Assembly (NCBI GenBank): GCA_963760125.1
Contig: CAVXBV010000009.1
Location: forward strand, 62,001-126,000
Reading direction: 5' to 3'
DNA: 64,000 nt
DNA from: RYN-111 sp963760125
Lineage (GTDB): Bacteria; Actinomycetota; Actinomycetes; Mycobacteriales; SCTD01
Shown here: positions 25,131 to 35,489 of the stretch, in pieces
Layout of the letters: each line of letters starts with the position of its first letter
How positions within the stretch are numbered: the first letter of the stretch is position 1
Position numbers and translations under genes: made by a program
The notes under the pieces: model-generated
Database searches by the model: none
What the model was told of the DNA's origin: nothing
The model's input: only the letters and a program-made list of their open reading frames with translations

Positions 25131-25870
25131 GTGACGTCGAGAGCGCGCGCCGCCGCGAGCACCAGGGTGCGGTCCCGCCCGAGCACCAGAAGGGCGTGCG
25201 GGCTGCGCGCGCACAGGACGGTGACGCCGTCGACCTGGTCGATCCACGGGCCGTCGGCGCTGGTCAGGGAGACCGCCGACGCGGCGCGGGGGAACGGGTC
25301 GCGGGACTGGTAGACGAGCACGTCGCGGCCCGCGTCGTCGCGGTAGGCGTACGCGGTGACCGGTCGCCCGCCCACGACGCCCGCGGCGGCACCTGAGGCG
25401 TGCAGCCGGACCGCGGACAGGTCCGGAGCCGGTGCGGGGGGCATGGTCGTGCCGGGCAGGCGCTGGGCTCGGAAGTCCGCCACGGCAGCGGCCACGGCGG
25501 TCGGTCCCGGGGACTCCGGGCGCAGGACCAGCGCGCCGGCGAGAACGGTGACGGCGACGGCGGCGAGCGCGACGGGGCGCTGCCAGGTCGTGCGCGGCCG
25601 GACGGGCCGGCTCGGGCGTACGAGCGGGAGCGGGAGCGCGCTCGCGGACTCGTCCTGGATGACGGCGCGCAGGCGGTCGCGCAGGTCGGCGGGGGCGACC
25701 TCACGCGCGGACTCGGCGAGCGCCCGGCCGGCGCGCCCGAGCTCGACCTCGCGCCAGCAGTCCTCGCACTCCAGCAGGTGGCGCTCGAACGCCCGGTGGG
25801 CGCGCGGGCGCAGGTCGCCACCGACGAAGCGGGCGGCGGACTCCTCGCGGTCGTTCGCGTCATGCCTCAT
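25127..25870 (-). CDS. Membrane anti-sigma factor with zinc ZAS domain
   Basis: 247 residues. The N-terminal zinc anti-sigma motif is H31-x3-C35-x2-C38 (HLLECEDC). A single membrane helix follows at about 98-115 (PVALAAVAVTVLAGALVL), then an extracytoplasmic domain of about 130 residues. It binds and silences the ECF sigma encoded immediately upstream, whose 3' end it overlaps by 11 bp. Confidence 0.88.
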   Translation of the reverse strand: MRHDANDREESAARFVGGDLRPRAHRAFERHLLECEDCWREVELGRAGRALAESAREVAPADLRDRLRAVIQDESASALPLPLVRPSRPVRPRTTWQRPVALAAVAVTVLAGALVLRPESPGPTAVAAAVADFRAQRLPGTTMPPAPAPDLSAVRLHASGAAAGVVGGRPVTAYAYRDDAGRDVLVYQSRDPFPRAASAVSLTSADGPWIDQVDGVTVLCARSPHALLVLGRDRTLVLAAARALDVT

Positions 25871-26384
25871 GGGGGCTCCGCTCGGGGGCGTGGGCGCTCA
25901 GGGCGACGGCGAGGGCCTTGCGGCCGCGGTGCACCCGCGCGAGCACGGTGCCGCGCGGGCAGTCCAGCATGGCCGCGACCTCGCGGGCCGTGAAGCCGGA
26001 CAGGTCCATCAGCGTGATCGCGACGCGCTGGTGCTCGGGCAGGGTCCAGAGCGCCGCGTGCACCGCGTCCGCGCGGACGCGGGCCACCGCTTCGGTCGCC
26101 GGGTCGTCGGCGGCGTGTCGGGTCAGACCCGGCTCGGCGACCAGCGTCTCCGGCCGGATGCCGTCGTGCCGGTACCACGACCGTGCGGTGTTGAGGCAGA
26201 TCGTGACCAGCCACGCCCGGGGGTCGTCCGGGCGGCCGCGCTCCCAGGCGGCCCACGCCTTGAGCCACGTCTCCTGGACGAGGTCGTCCGCGCGCTGCTC
26301 GACCAACCGGCGGGCGAGGGCATGGACGGCGTCCAGGTGCGCGAGCGTCACCTGGAGGAACTCCTCCGACGCCTCAGCAGCCAT
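25860..26384 (-). CDS. ECF-family RNA polymerase sigma factor
   Basis: 174 residues. The sigma-2 region contains ADDLVQETWLKAWAAWER, and the sigma-4 region LPEHQRVAITLMDLSGFTAR and REVAAMLDCPRGTVLARVHR with helix-turn-helix spacing. ATG26384 is preferred over the longer frame since GGAGG precedes it with proper spacing. It is co-directional with its ZAS anti-sigma and divergent from the gene at 26462. Confidence 0.9.
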   Translation of the reverse strand: MAAEASEEFLQVTLAHLDAVHALARRLVEQRADDLVQETWLKAWAAWERGRPDDPRAWLVTICLNTARSWYRHDGIRPETLVAEPGLTRHAADDPATEAVARVRADAVHAALWTLPEHQRVAITLMDLSGFTAREVAAMLDCPRGTVLARVHRGRKALAVALSAHAPERSPHEA

Positions 26385-26448
26385 GTTCCACACCTCCATC
26401 CTGCAGGACGCGCGCTCCACCGGGCTGATTGCAGCCGACCGGACGCCC

Positions 26449-26454
26449 TAGATT
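26449..26454 (+). promoter_or_regulatory. -10 element TAGATT, leaderless gene at 26462
   Basis: TAGATT ends 7 nt before ATG26462. Confidence 0.45.
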
Positions 26455-26461
26455 GACCAGG

Positions 26462-27160
26462 ATGCGCACCCTCCTCCTGCAGCTCCGGCACCGCGTGCTG
26501 CTGGGGCGCAACGCGCTGGTCCTGCTTGCTCTGTGGCCGGTGCAGGCCTGGGCGCCGCGCCGGTTCGTGCGGCTGCAGCAGCGTCGGGGGCTCGACTTCT
26601 ACGCCGTCGAGGACGGCACCGACCTGGTGATCGCGGGGCCGCCCGGAGCGGCGAACTCCTTCGCGCGCTCGGCGTTCCTGTGGACCAACCCCCAGGCGAG
26701 CGTGGCCAGTCATGCGCACGTCTGGAGCGAGGTCGCCGAGGGGGTGCGCCGGGGGAAGCCGGTCCTGCTGCTCCTGCGCGAGCCGGAGGCCGCGGTCCGC
26801 TCGCAGCTGAGCCGGTTCGGCAACGTCTCACGGGGTCGGGCGATGCGCGACTACGCGCGCTTCTACGAGCGGGCGCTCCGCTCGGCGAGCGGGGTCGTCG
26901 TGGCGGACTTCCCCGAGGTGACGGCGCACTTCGGGGACGTCGTCCGTCGGGTCAACGAGCGTTACGGCACGTCCTTCGTGCCCTTCCCGCACGAGGACCC
27001 CGCCGCCCTGGCGGACCTGCACGCGATGCTGCAGCAGGCAAACGGCGCCGTCCCGACGTCGGTCCGCCGGGCGGACAAGGACGCCCTCTCGCTGGACGGT
27101 CCGGGGCTGGGCAGGCTGCGCCGGCGCTGTCAAGACGCCTACGCGCGCTGGGTGACCTGA
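26462..27160 (+). CDS. Sulfotransferase-like P-loop protein (tentative)
   Basis: 232 residues. GPPGAANSFARSAFLW near residue 60 resembles the 5'-phosphosulfate loop of sulfotransferases, and LLLLREPEAAVRSQL resembles the 3'-phosphate-binding R-(D/E)P segment (xxRxPxxxxxS). FYERAL and the FVPFPHEDP strand follow. The N-terminus has one weak hydrophobic stretch (ALVLLALWPVQAW). If correct it would transfer sulfate from PAPS to an unknown acceptor. It could also be a catalytically dead relative. Divergent from the ECF sigma gene. Confidence 0.5.
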   Translation: MRTLLLQLRHRVLLGRNALVLLALWPVQAWAPRRFVRLQQRRGLDFYAVEDGTDLVIAGPPGAANSFARSAFLWTNPQASVASHAHVWSEVAEGVRRGKPVLLLLREPEAAVRSQLSRFGNVSRGRAMRDYARFYERALRSASGVVVADFPEVTAHFGDVVRRVNERYGTSFVPFPHEDPAALADLHAMLQQANGAVPTSVRRADKDALSLDGPGLGRLRRRCQDAYARWVT

Positions 27161-27231
27161 GCGCTCACTCTGCGTGATCAGCCCAGCACGGATGGTTCGG
27201 ATGGGCTATGCCCCTGACGCCCGACAGGGGT

Positions 27232-27237
27232 CAGACT
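27232..27237 (+). promoter_or_regulatory. -10-like CAGACT, leaderless hybrid kinase
   Basis: CAGACT (one mismatch to TAnnnT) ends 7 nt before ATG27245; no Shine-Dalgarno is seen. Confidence 0.3.
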
Positions 27238-27244
27238 TCGTCCC

Positions 27245-29188
<1,944 letters not shown>

Positions 29189-29191
29189 GGC

Positions 29192-29287
29192 TCAGAAGGG
29201 GAGCACGCGACCGCGCGGGGTGCGGGTGTCGATCTCCTGGGGCGCCGAGGGGGTACGTCGGGCGCGGATCACCTGGATGCGCTTCAC
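29192..29287 (-). CDS. Possible 31-residue basic peptide
   Basis: GTG29287 is preceded by GGGAGG with 5-nt spacing. The product starts VKRIQVIRARRTPSAPQEID and ends RGRVLPF. It fills the gap between the hybrid kinase and the dodecin gene. No family recognised; the start context is its main support. Confidence 0.4.
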   Translation of the reverse strand: MKRIQVIRARRTPSAPQEIDTRTPRGRVLPF

Positions 29288-29398
29288 GGCTGCCTCCCTG
29301 GGCGGTGCTGGTCACTCGATGCAGGAGCATCGGCACGAGCCAGCGTTCCCCCAAGCCCGACACGCCAACCCGCGCCCGAGATCACTCGAACGGGCGAC

Positions 29399-29426
29399 CT
29401 CGCCTGGCCCGTCCGGGCCAGGCGAG
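29399..29426 (-). terminator. Terminator of the sdhCAB-dodecin operon
   Basis: A perfect 13-bp stem CTCGCCTGGCCCG / CGGGCCAGGCGAG with a 2-nt loop, about 20 nt after the dodecin stop. No U-tract. Confidence 0.7.
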
Positions 29427-29445
29427 CAGCGCGCACGGCCCTGCG

Positions 29446-29655
29446 TCAGCCCTCGAGGCGGAAGCCGACCTTCAGGCCGACCTGGAAGGTGACGGTGCCG
29501 TCCGGGGCCACGGAACCGCGGTTGTCCACGACCTCGAACCACTCGACGTTACGCACGGTGCGGGAGACCCGCGCGACACCGTTCTTGACGGCGTCCGCCA
29601 TCGACTCCTCGGAGGTCCCGACGACCTCGGTCACGCGGTAGATCGGGGCGCTCAT
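29446..29655 (-). CDS. Dodecin flavin-binding protein
   Basis: 69 residues matching the dodecin fold: YRVTEVVGTSEESMADAVKN, then the RNVEWFEV strand with the conserved Trp that stacks on flavin. Dodecins assemble as hollow dodecamers that store or buffer FMN/FAD. It begins one base after the sdhB stop and ends before a strong hairpin, so it is the fourth gene of the succinate dehydrogenase operon. FAD buffering alongside flavinylated SdhA is a reasonable inference. Confidence 0.9.
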   Translation of the reverse strand: MSAPIYRVTEVVGTSEESMADAVKNGVARVSRTVRNVEWFEVVDNRGSVAPDGTVTFQVGLKVGFRLEG

Positions 29656-29656
29656 C

Positions 29657-30460
29657 TCAGGACTCCTTCGTCTCAGCGGGGCGGCGGCCGATCTTGCTGC
29701 CGAGCCAGGTCAGGGGGTCGTACGTGCGGTCCACGACGCGTTCCTTGAGCGGGATGATCGCGTTGTCCGTGATGTGGATGCCCTCAGGGCAGACCTCCGA
29801 GCAGCACTTGGTGATGTTGCACAGCCCCACGCCGGCGTTCTCGCGCGCGAAGTCCTTGCGGTCGACCGTGTCCAGCGGGTGCATGTCGAGCTCCGCGATC
29901 CGCATGAGGAAGCGCGGGCCGGCGAAGTGCTCCTTGTTGTCCTCGTGGTCACGGACCACGTGGCAGACGTCGTTGCACAGGAAGCACTCGATGCACTTGC
30001 GGAACTCCTGCGAGCGCTCGACGTCGATCTGCTGCATGCGGTACGTCCCGTCCTTCTCCCGCGGCTTCGGGGAGAAGTGCGGGATGGAGGCGGCCTTCTC
30101 GTAGTTGTAGGACACGTCGGTCACCAGGTCGCGGATCACCGGGAAGGTGCGCATCGGGGTGACGGTCACGACCTCCTCCTCGGCGAAGTCGCCCATCCGG
30201 GTCAGGCACATCAGCCGAGGCTTGCCGTTGATCTCGGCGCTGCAGGAGCCGCACTTGCCGGCCTTGCAGTTCCACCGGACGGCGAGGTCACCGGCCTGGG
30301 TCGCCTGGAGGCGGTGGATGACGTCCAGGACGACCTCACCGGGGTTCACCTCGACGGTGTAGTCCTGCAGATCACCGCCCTTGGCGTCGCCGCGCCAGAT
30401 GCGCACGAGCTTGTCGTAGGTGCGGGTGCCGCTCTTGGCGGGCTTGTGCGCGTCGCTCAT
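29657..30460 (-). CDS. sdhB: Succinate dehydrogenase iron-sulfur subunit
   Basis: 267 residues. The [2Fe-2S] ligands are C65, C70, C73 and C85 (NCKAGKCGSC, then LMC). The C-terminal half has CIECFLCNDVC and CNITKCCSEVCPEG for the other two clusters. It passes electrons from SdhA to the membrane quinone site. 25 nt separate it from sdhA. Confidence 0.96.
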   Translation of the reverse strand: MSDAHKPAKSGTRTYDKLVRIWRGDAKGGDLQDYTVEVNPGEVVLDVIHRLQATQAGDLAVRWNCKAGKCGSCSAEINGKPRLMCLTRMGDFAEEEVVTVTPMRTFPVIRDLVTDVSYNYEKAASIPHFSPKPREKDGTYRMQQIDVERSQEFRKCIECFLCNDVCHVVRDHEDNKEHFAGPRFLMRIAELDMHPLDTVDRKDFARENAGVGLCNITKCCSEVCPEGIHITDNAIIPLKERVVDRTYDPLTWLGSKIGRRPAETKES

Positions 30461-30485
30461 GCGCGCGTCTCCAGCGTCAGGTCCG

Positions 30486-32279
30486 TCATGCGGGGGCCGC
30501 CTCCTCGAAGATCTGCGCCAGGTCCGCGGGCATCTGCGGCAGCGGCTTGCGGGTCAGGGTGATGCTGTTGTCGTCGCCCAGGTTGCAGACGAGGTTCAGG
30601 CCGCCCCACTCCGTGGACGCGGCGGGGAACTCGTCGCGGGTGTGACCGCCGCGGCTCTCCTCGCGCTCGAGCGCCGCCTTGGCGATGCACTCGCTGACGC
30701 GCAGCAGGTTCTGCAGGTCGAGGGCGAGGTTCCAGCCGGGGTTGAACGCCCGGCCGCCCTCACAGGTCACGCGCTTGGTCTTGAGGTCGTGGATGACGTC
30801 GAGGGCGCGCTGCACCTCCTCGCCGTTGCGGATGATCCCGACGAGGTCTTGCATGGCGTCTTGCAGCGCGTGCCAGACGGTGAACGGGTTCTCGCCGCCC
30901 GCCTCGAACGGTTGCAGCGCCTCGGCCTCGGCGCGGGCGAGCTGGTCGCCGGTGATCGCGGCGCCGCCGACGGTGGTGGCCCGCTCGGCCGCGGCCGCAC
31001 CGGCCCGCTTGCCGAAGACCAGCAGGTCGGACAGCGAGTTGCCGCCGAGCCGGTTGGAGCCGTGCATGCCGCCGGACACCTCGCCCGCGGCGTACAGCCC
31101 CTGCACGGCAGCGGCCTGGGAGTCGGGGTCGACCTCGACGCCGCCCATGACGTAGTGGCAGGTCGGACCGACCTCCATCGGCTCCTTGGTGATGTCGACG
31201 CCCGCGAGCTCCATGAACTGGTGGTACATCGAGGGCAGGCGCTTCTTGATGAACTCCGACGAGCGCCGGTTGGCGATGTCGAGGAACACCCCGCCGTGAG
31301 GTGATCCGCGGCCGGCCTTGACCTCGGCGTTGATGGCGCGCGCCACCTCGTCGCGGGGGAGCAGCTCGGCGGGGCGACGGTTGTTCTTCTTGTCGTCGTA
31401 CCAGCGGTCGCCCTCCTCCTCCGTCTCGGAGGTCTCCTTCTTGAAGAAGTCGGGGATGTAGTCGTACATGAACCGGCGGCCCTCGGAGTTGAGCAGCACG
31501 CCGCCGTCACCCCGCACCGACTCGGTGACGAGGATGCCCTTGACCGAGATCGGCCAGACCATGCCGGTCGGGTGGAACTGCAGGAACTCCATGTTGATCA
31601 GCGAGCCACCGGCGTCGAGCGCCAGGGAGTGGCCGTCGCCGGTGTACTCCCAGGAGTTGCTCGTCACGATGTAGGCCTTGCCGATGCCGCCGGTCGCGAG
31701 CACGACCGACGGGGCCTGCCAGGCGACGAACTCGCCGTCGACGCGGCGGTAGCCGAAGGCCCCGCTGATCGCCCCGTCCGCGCCGGTCAGCAGTTTGGTG
31801 ACCGTGTGCTCCATGTAGACGTCGATGCCGAGGGCGACGACGCGCTGCTGCAGGGTGCGGATGAGCTCCAGGCCGGTGCGGTCACCGACGTGCGCGAGCC
31901 GGGCGTAGCGGTGGCCACCGAAGTCGCGCTGGCTGATGAGCCCGTCCTTGGTGCGGTCGAACAGCGCGCCCCAGGACTCGAGCTCGCGGACGCGGTCCGG
32001 CGCCTCCTGCGCGTGCAGCTGGGCCATGCGCCAGTTGTTGAGCATCTTCCCGCCACGCATGGTGTCGCGGAAGTGCACCTTCCAGTTGTCGTCCGGGTAG
32101 ACGTTGCCCATCGCGGCGGCGATGCCGCCCTCGGCCATGACCGTGTGGGCCTTGCCCAGCAGCGACTTGCAGACGACCGCGACCTTGGCGCCCGCGTCGT
32201 GGGCCTCGATGGCCGCGCGGAGCCCGGCACCGCCGGCGCCGATGACGACGACGTCGTACTCGTGGGGGGTCACAGGCAT
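30486..32279 (-). CDS. sdhA: Succinate dehydrogenase flavoprotein subunit
   Basis: 597 residues. The Rossmann motif VIGAGGAGLRAA is at about 12-23, the covalent FAD His is H45 in GKAHTVMAEGG, and the substrate/active-site segments QFHPTG, HGSNRLGGNSL and RGSPHGGV are present. ATG32279 overlaps the sdhC stop (TGATG); ATG32291 is an in-frame alternative within sdhC. It oxidises succinate to fumarate in the TCA cycle. Confidence 0.96.
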   Translation of the reverse strand: MPVTPHEYDVVVIGAGGAGLRAAIEAHDAGAKVAVVCKSLLGKAHTVMAEGGIAAAMGNVYPDDNWKVHFRDTMRGGKMLNNWRMAQLHAQEAPDRVRELESWGALFDRTKDGLISQRDFGGHRYARLAHVGDRTGLELIRTLQQRVVALGIDVYMEHTVTKLLTGADGAISGAFGYRRVDGEFVAWQAPSVVLATGGIGKAYIVTSNSWEYTGDGHSLALDAGGSLINMEFLQFHPTGMVWPISVKGILVTESVRGDGGVLLNSEGRRFMYDYIPDFFKKETSETEEEGDRWYDDKKNNRRPAELLPRDEVARAINAEVKAGRGSPHGGVFLDIANRRSSEFIKKRLPSMYHQFMELAGVDITKEPMEVGPTCHYVMGGVEVDPDSQAAAVQGLYAAGEVSGGMHGSNRLGGNSLSDLLVFGKRAGAAAAERATTVGGAAITGDQLARAEAEALQPFEAGGENPFTVWHALQDAMQDLVGIIRNGEEVQRALDVIHDLKTKRVTCEGGRAFNPGWNLALDLQNLLRVSECIAKAALEREESRGGHTRDEFPAASTEWGGLNLVCNLGDDNSITLTRKPLPQMPADLAQIFEEAAPA

Positions 32280-33091
32280 CAGGCGATCCATCTCGGGTCG
32301 GAGAACACCCCGGAGGACACGAGGTACACGTACAGGTCGGTGAGGGCGACGCCGAACAGCGACACCCAGGCGAACTTCATGTGGTGGTGGTTGAGCTTGC
32401 TGGTGAACGTCCAGAACCGGTAGCGGATCGGGTGCTTGGAGAAGTGGTTGAGCCGTCCGCCCATGATGTGGCGGCAGCTGTGACAGGACAGCGTGTAGAG
32501 CCACAGCAGCGTCGCGTTGGTGATCAGCACCAGGGTGCCGAGGCCGACGCCGAAGTGCTTGCCGTCCTCCTGCTCGAAGGCGAAGGCGATGATCGCGTCG
32601 TACGTCAGGATGCAGTTGAAGATCACGCCGGCGTAGAAGAAGTACCGGTGCAGGTTGTTGCCCAGCAGCGGCAGCTTGGTCTCGCCGGAGTACGACGCGT
32701 GCGGCTCCGCGACGGCGCATGCCGGCGGGCTCAGCCAGAACGAGCGGTAGTAGGCCTTGCGGTAGTAGTAGCAGGTGAGGCGGAAGCCCAGCGGGAAGAT
32801 GAGGATGAACAGCGCCGGCGTGAAGAACGCGTTGCCCGGGAAGATCCCGATGAACGGCGCCCCCTCCTTCGCGCAGGTGTCGGCCAGGCAGGGCGAGTAG
32901 AAGGGCGAGATGTAGGGGTCGGCGAAGTAGTGCTGACCCATGAACGCGCGCACCGTGGAGTAGATGATGAAGGCGACGAGCACGACCACCGTGATGAGGG
33001 GCTGAAGCCACCACCGGTCGGTCCTGAGCGTGCGGGCCTCGATTCGGGCCCGGCCGGGTGCGCCGGTGCCCGAAGGGGCTGTGGTGGTCAA
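32279..33091 (-). CDS. sdhC: Succinate dehydrogenase membrane anchor subunit
   Basis: 270 residues with five predicted membrane helices (WWLQPLITVVVLVAFIIYS; TPALFILIFPLGFRLTCYYY; YFFYAGVIFNCILTYDAIIA; GTLVLITNATLLWLYTLSCH; FAWVSLFGVALTDLYVYLVS). This single-anchor form matches the actinobacterial Sdh1 type. Several His residues (NLHRYFF, CHSCRHIMGG, NHHHMK) could hold heme or shape the quinone site. The start is TTG33091, supported by GAAGGGAA just upstream; no ATG or GTG fits better. Confidence 0.92.
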   Translation of the reverse strand: MTTTAPSGTGAPGRARIEARTLRTDRWWLQPLITVVVLVAFIIYSTVRAFMGQHYFADPYISPFYSPCLADTCAKEGAPFIGIFPGNAFFTPALFILIFPLGFRLTCYYYRKAYYRSFWLSPPACAVAEPHASYSGETKLPLLGNNLHRYFFYAGVIFNCILTYDAIIAFAFEQEDGKHFGVGLGTLVLITNATLLWLYTLSCHSCRHIMGGRLNHFSKHPIRYRFWTFTSKLNHHHMKFAWVSLFGVALTDLYVYLVSSGVFSDPRWIA

Positions 33092-33135
33092 GGTGTTCCC
33101 TTCACGAGCGTGTGAGCGTCATGGGAGTGCCGTTG

Positions 33136-33414
33136 CTACCGGCTGCCGCCAAGGCCCTCGTCCTCGGCGTCCATCCAGAAGTCCTGGGGGTAGGCAGTGT
33201 CGTCCATCACCTGCAGGTGCGGTGCCGCGGGGGTCCCGGACGGCGCCGGTGGGCGCCCACAGAGCAGGTCGACGTCCTGGCGGACCCGCTCCACGTCGAC
33301 CAGCAGCCGACGGCTGTCGAGGTTGTCGCCGTACCCCTTGATCGCCGTGCCGGCGGCCCGCTCGAGGGCGTCGACGGCGTCGCGCAGCGCTGCTGCGTCG
33401 TCCTGCACGGTCAT
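33136..33414 (-). CDS. Small acidic hypothetical protein
   Basis: 92 residues from ATG33414. The N-terminal two thirds is helical (LRDAVDALERAAGTAIKGYG, then LVDVERVRQDVDLLCG); the C-terminus is Pro-rich and acidic (MDAEDEGLGGS). No family recognised. It lies 44 bp upstream of sdhC on the same strand and could be co-transcribed. Confidence 0.6.
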   Translation of the reverse strand: MTVQDDAAALRDAVDALERAAGTAIKGYGDNLDSRRLLVDVERVRQDVDLLCGRPPAPSGTPAAPHLQVMDDTAYPQDFWMDAEDEGLGGSR

Positions 33415-33497
33415 GGCTCGGAGACCTCTGCGCTCGTTGGGGGGGACGGAGATCACCCAACACGACAGCGGTACGCAGGCGCAACCACCCGCGCGGG

Positions 33498-33725
33498 TCA
33501 GAACACCCCGTGGCTCACACCGTAGGTGAGGCACACGCCGAAGAACGTCGCGAGCAGGAAGACCCCGATGAGCACGAGGGCCGCCACGCGGATCCACGGC
33601 TTCTGCGGACCGGTCATCATCGGCGGGAGGTAGGCGGCGGGCAGCTTCGAGCCGCGAAGCAGCTCGAGGTAGTGCGGGTCGACCTCAGGCTCGTCCCACG
33701 GCTGGAGGCGCGGCTGCTCGGTCAC
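33498..33725 (-). CDS. Small single-pass membrane protein
   Basis: 75 residues. A cytosolic N-terminus with many Pro/acidic residues is followed by one helix (VAALVLIGVFLLATFFGVCL). GTG33725 lies 6 nt after the -10 hexamer TACGGT (33737-33732), so it is probably leaderless. Function unknown. Confidence 0.65.
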   Translation of the reverse strand: MTEQPRLQPWDEPEVDPHYLELLRGSKLPAAYLPPMMTGPQKPWIRVAALVLIGVFLLATFFGVCLTYGVSHGVF

Positions 33726-33731
33726 CCCCCC

Positions 33732-33737
33732 ACCGTA
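33732..33737 (-). promoter_or_regulatory. -10 element TACGGT, leaderless small gene
   Basis: TACGGT on the minus strand ends 6 nt before GTG33725. Confidence 0.45.
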
Positions 33738-33767
33738 CGGCGGGAAGCACGGTCGTGCAGAGGTGAG

Positions 33768-35489
33768 TCAGCCGTGCCAGCTGCGCCACAGGTCGGCGTA
33801 GGAGCCGTTCGAGGCCAGCAGCTCCTCGTGCGTGCCCAACTCGAGCACCCGCCCCTGCTCGACCACGGCGACGCGGTCGGCGTCGGAGGCGGTGTGCAGC
33901 CGGTGGGCGACGGCCACGACGGTGCGACCGGTCAGCACCGCCGACAGCGACCGCTCGAGGTGGCGGGCGGCGCGCGGGTCCAGCAGAGCCGTCGCCTCGT
34001 CCAGGACAAGGGTGTGCGGGTCGGCCAGGACCAGGCGGGCGAGGGCGACCTGCTGGGCCTGCGACGGGGTCAGTGCGAGACCACCGGCCCCGACCTGCTG
34101 CTCGAGCCCGCAGCCGGTCCAGTCGACCACGACGAGGGCCTCGCGCAGCTGGGCGTCCGTCGCGGCGGGAAGCGCGAGTCGTAGGTTGTCGGCCAGCGTC
34201 GCGCTGAACACGTGGTGCTCCTGCGTGACCAGGGAGACCTCGCGCCGGAGCTGGGCGAGCGGCAGCCCGGTGAGGGGCGCGCCACCCACCGTGACGCTGC
34301 CGGCCCCGGGTGGGTGAATCCCGGCAAGCAGCCGGGCCAGGGTCGACTTACCGGCCCCGGACGGCCCGACGATGGCCAACCGCTCCCCGGGGCGCAGGGC
34401 CAGGTCGATGCCCTCGAGCACCGGCCGTCCCGGGGCATAAGCGAAGTGGACCCCGTCGGCGACAAGCTGCTCGCCGACCGGCACCTGTCCGGAGGCGGTC
34501 CGGTCGTCGTCGACCTGGCTCACACCGAGCAGCCGGGCGAACGACGTACTGCCGATCTGGACCTCGTCGAGCCAGTTGAGCAGCCGGTCCACCGGGTCGA
34601 CCAGCAGCTGGGCGTAGAGCGTCACGGCGGTGACCTGCGCGAGGCTGAGGTGACCTCCGATGGCCAGCAGCCCGCCGACCAGCACGCAGGTCACCACCGG
34701 CAGGACGTACGCCGTCTCGCAGCCCGGGTAGAACACGCCCCGCAGGCGCAGGGTGTAGCGCTCACCGTCCCACGCGCGGCCGAGGTCGTGCTCGGCGAGC
34801 GCGACTCGCTCCTGCTGTCGGCCCAGGGCCTCGACGGTCCCACCGGCGTCGATGGTCTCGGCGACCCGAGCGGTCACCTCACTGGCTGCCTGACGCTCGG
34901 CCAGGTAGCCGGCCGGTGCGCGCCGGAGGTACCACCGGGTCACGACCGCCACCACAGGGATGGTCACCAGGACACCGGCAGCGGCGGGCACGGGCGCGGC
35001 GAGGAGCATGGCCACCAGGGTGGCGAGGGTGGTGATGACCGCGACGGTCACCTCAGGAACGCCCTGCCGCACCGTCTTGGTCAGGGCGGCGACGTCAGCG
35101 GTGGTGCGGCTGAGCAGGTCACCGGTGCCCGCCCGCTCCACGGTCCCGAGCGGGAGCGCGAGGACGCCCTCGACGAACTCTTCACGCACCTGGGCCAGGA
35201 CCTGCTCCCCCAAGACGAACGAGCGCAGTCGGGCCCACCGGCGCAGCACCGCAGCCAGCAGCACCACGGAGGTCAGGGCGATGGCGGTCCTGGTGATGTC
35301 GTCGTCGGTGAGGCCGTGGTCCACCCCGCCCACCAGGTGACCGAGCAGTCGGGGCGGGACCAGGGACGCGGCGGCGGCCGCCAGGTCGAGGAGGGCGCAC
35401 ATCAGTAGCGCGGCGCGGTGCTCGCGGGCCAGGGCAGCAACCCGGCGGCGTACGACGGTGGAGTCCGCGATCGGCAGGCGGGTCCTCAT
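33768..35489 (-). CDS. ABC exporter half-transporter B, degenerate signature motif
   Basis: 573 residues: six-helix transmembrane domain (about 1-310), then a nucleotide-binding domain. Walker A is intact (VGPSGAGKSTLARLLAG), as are the Q-loop region (VTQEHHVF), Walker B with catalytic Glu (TLVLDEATALLD) and the H-loop (VAVAHRL). The LSGGQ signature is replaced by LTPSQ. It overlaps the partner gene as ATGA, and the two form an obligate pair. Substrate unknown. Confidence 0.9.
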   Translation of the reverse strand: MRTRLPIADSTVVRRRVAALAREHRAALLMCALLDLAAAAASLVPPRLLGHLVGGVDHGLTDDDITRTAIALTSVVLLAAVLRRWARLRSFVLGEQVLAQVREEFVEGVLALPLGTVERAGTGDLLSRTTADVAALTKTVRQGVPEVTVAVITTLATLVAMLLAAPVPAAAGVLVTIPVVAVVTRWYLRRAPAGYLAERQAASEVTARVAETIDAGGTVEALGRQQERVALAEHDLGRAWDGERYTLRLRGVFYPGCETAYVLPVVTCVLVGGLLAIGGHLSLAQVTAVTLYAQLLVDPVDRLLNWLDEVQIGSTSFARLLGVSQVDDDRTASGQVPVGEQLVADGVHFAYAPGRPVLEGIDLALRPGERLAIVGPSGAGKSTLARLLAGIHPPGAGSVTVGGAPLTGLPLAQLRREVSLVTQEHHVFSATLADNLRLALPAATDAQLREALVVVDWTGCGLEQQVGAGGLALTPSQAQQVALARLVLADPHTLVLDEATALLDPRAARHLERSLSAVLTGRTVVAVAHRLHTASDADRVAVVEQGRVLELGTHEELLASNGSYADLWRSWHG

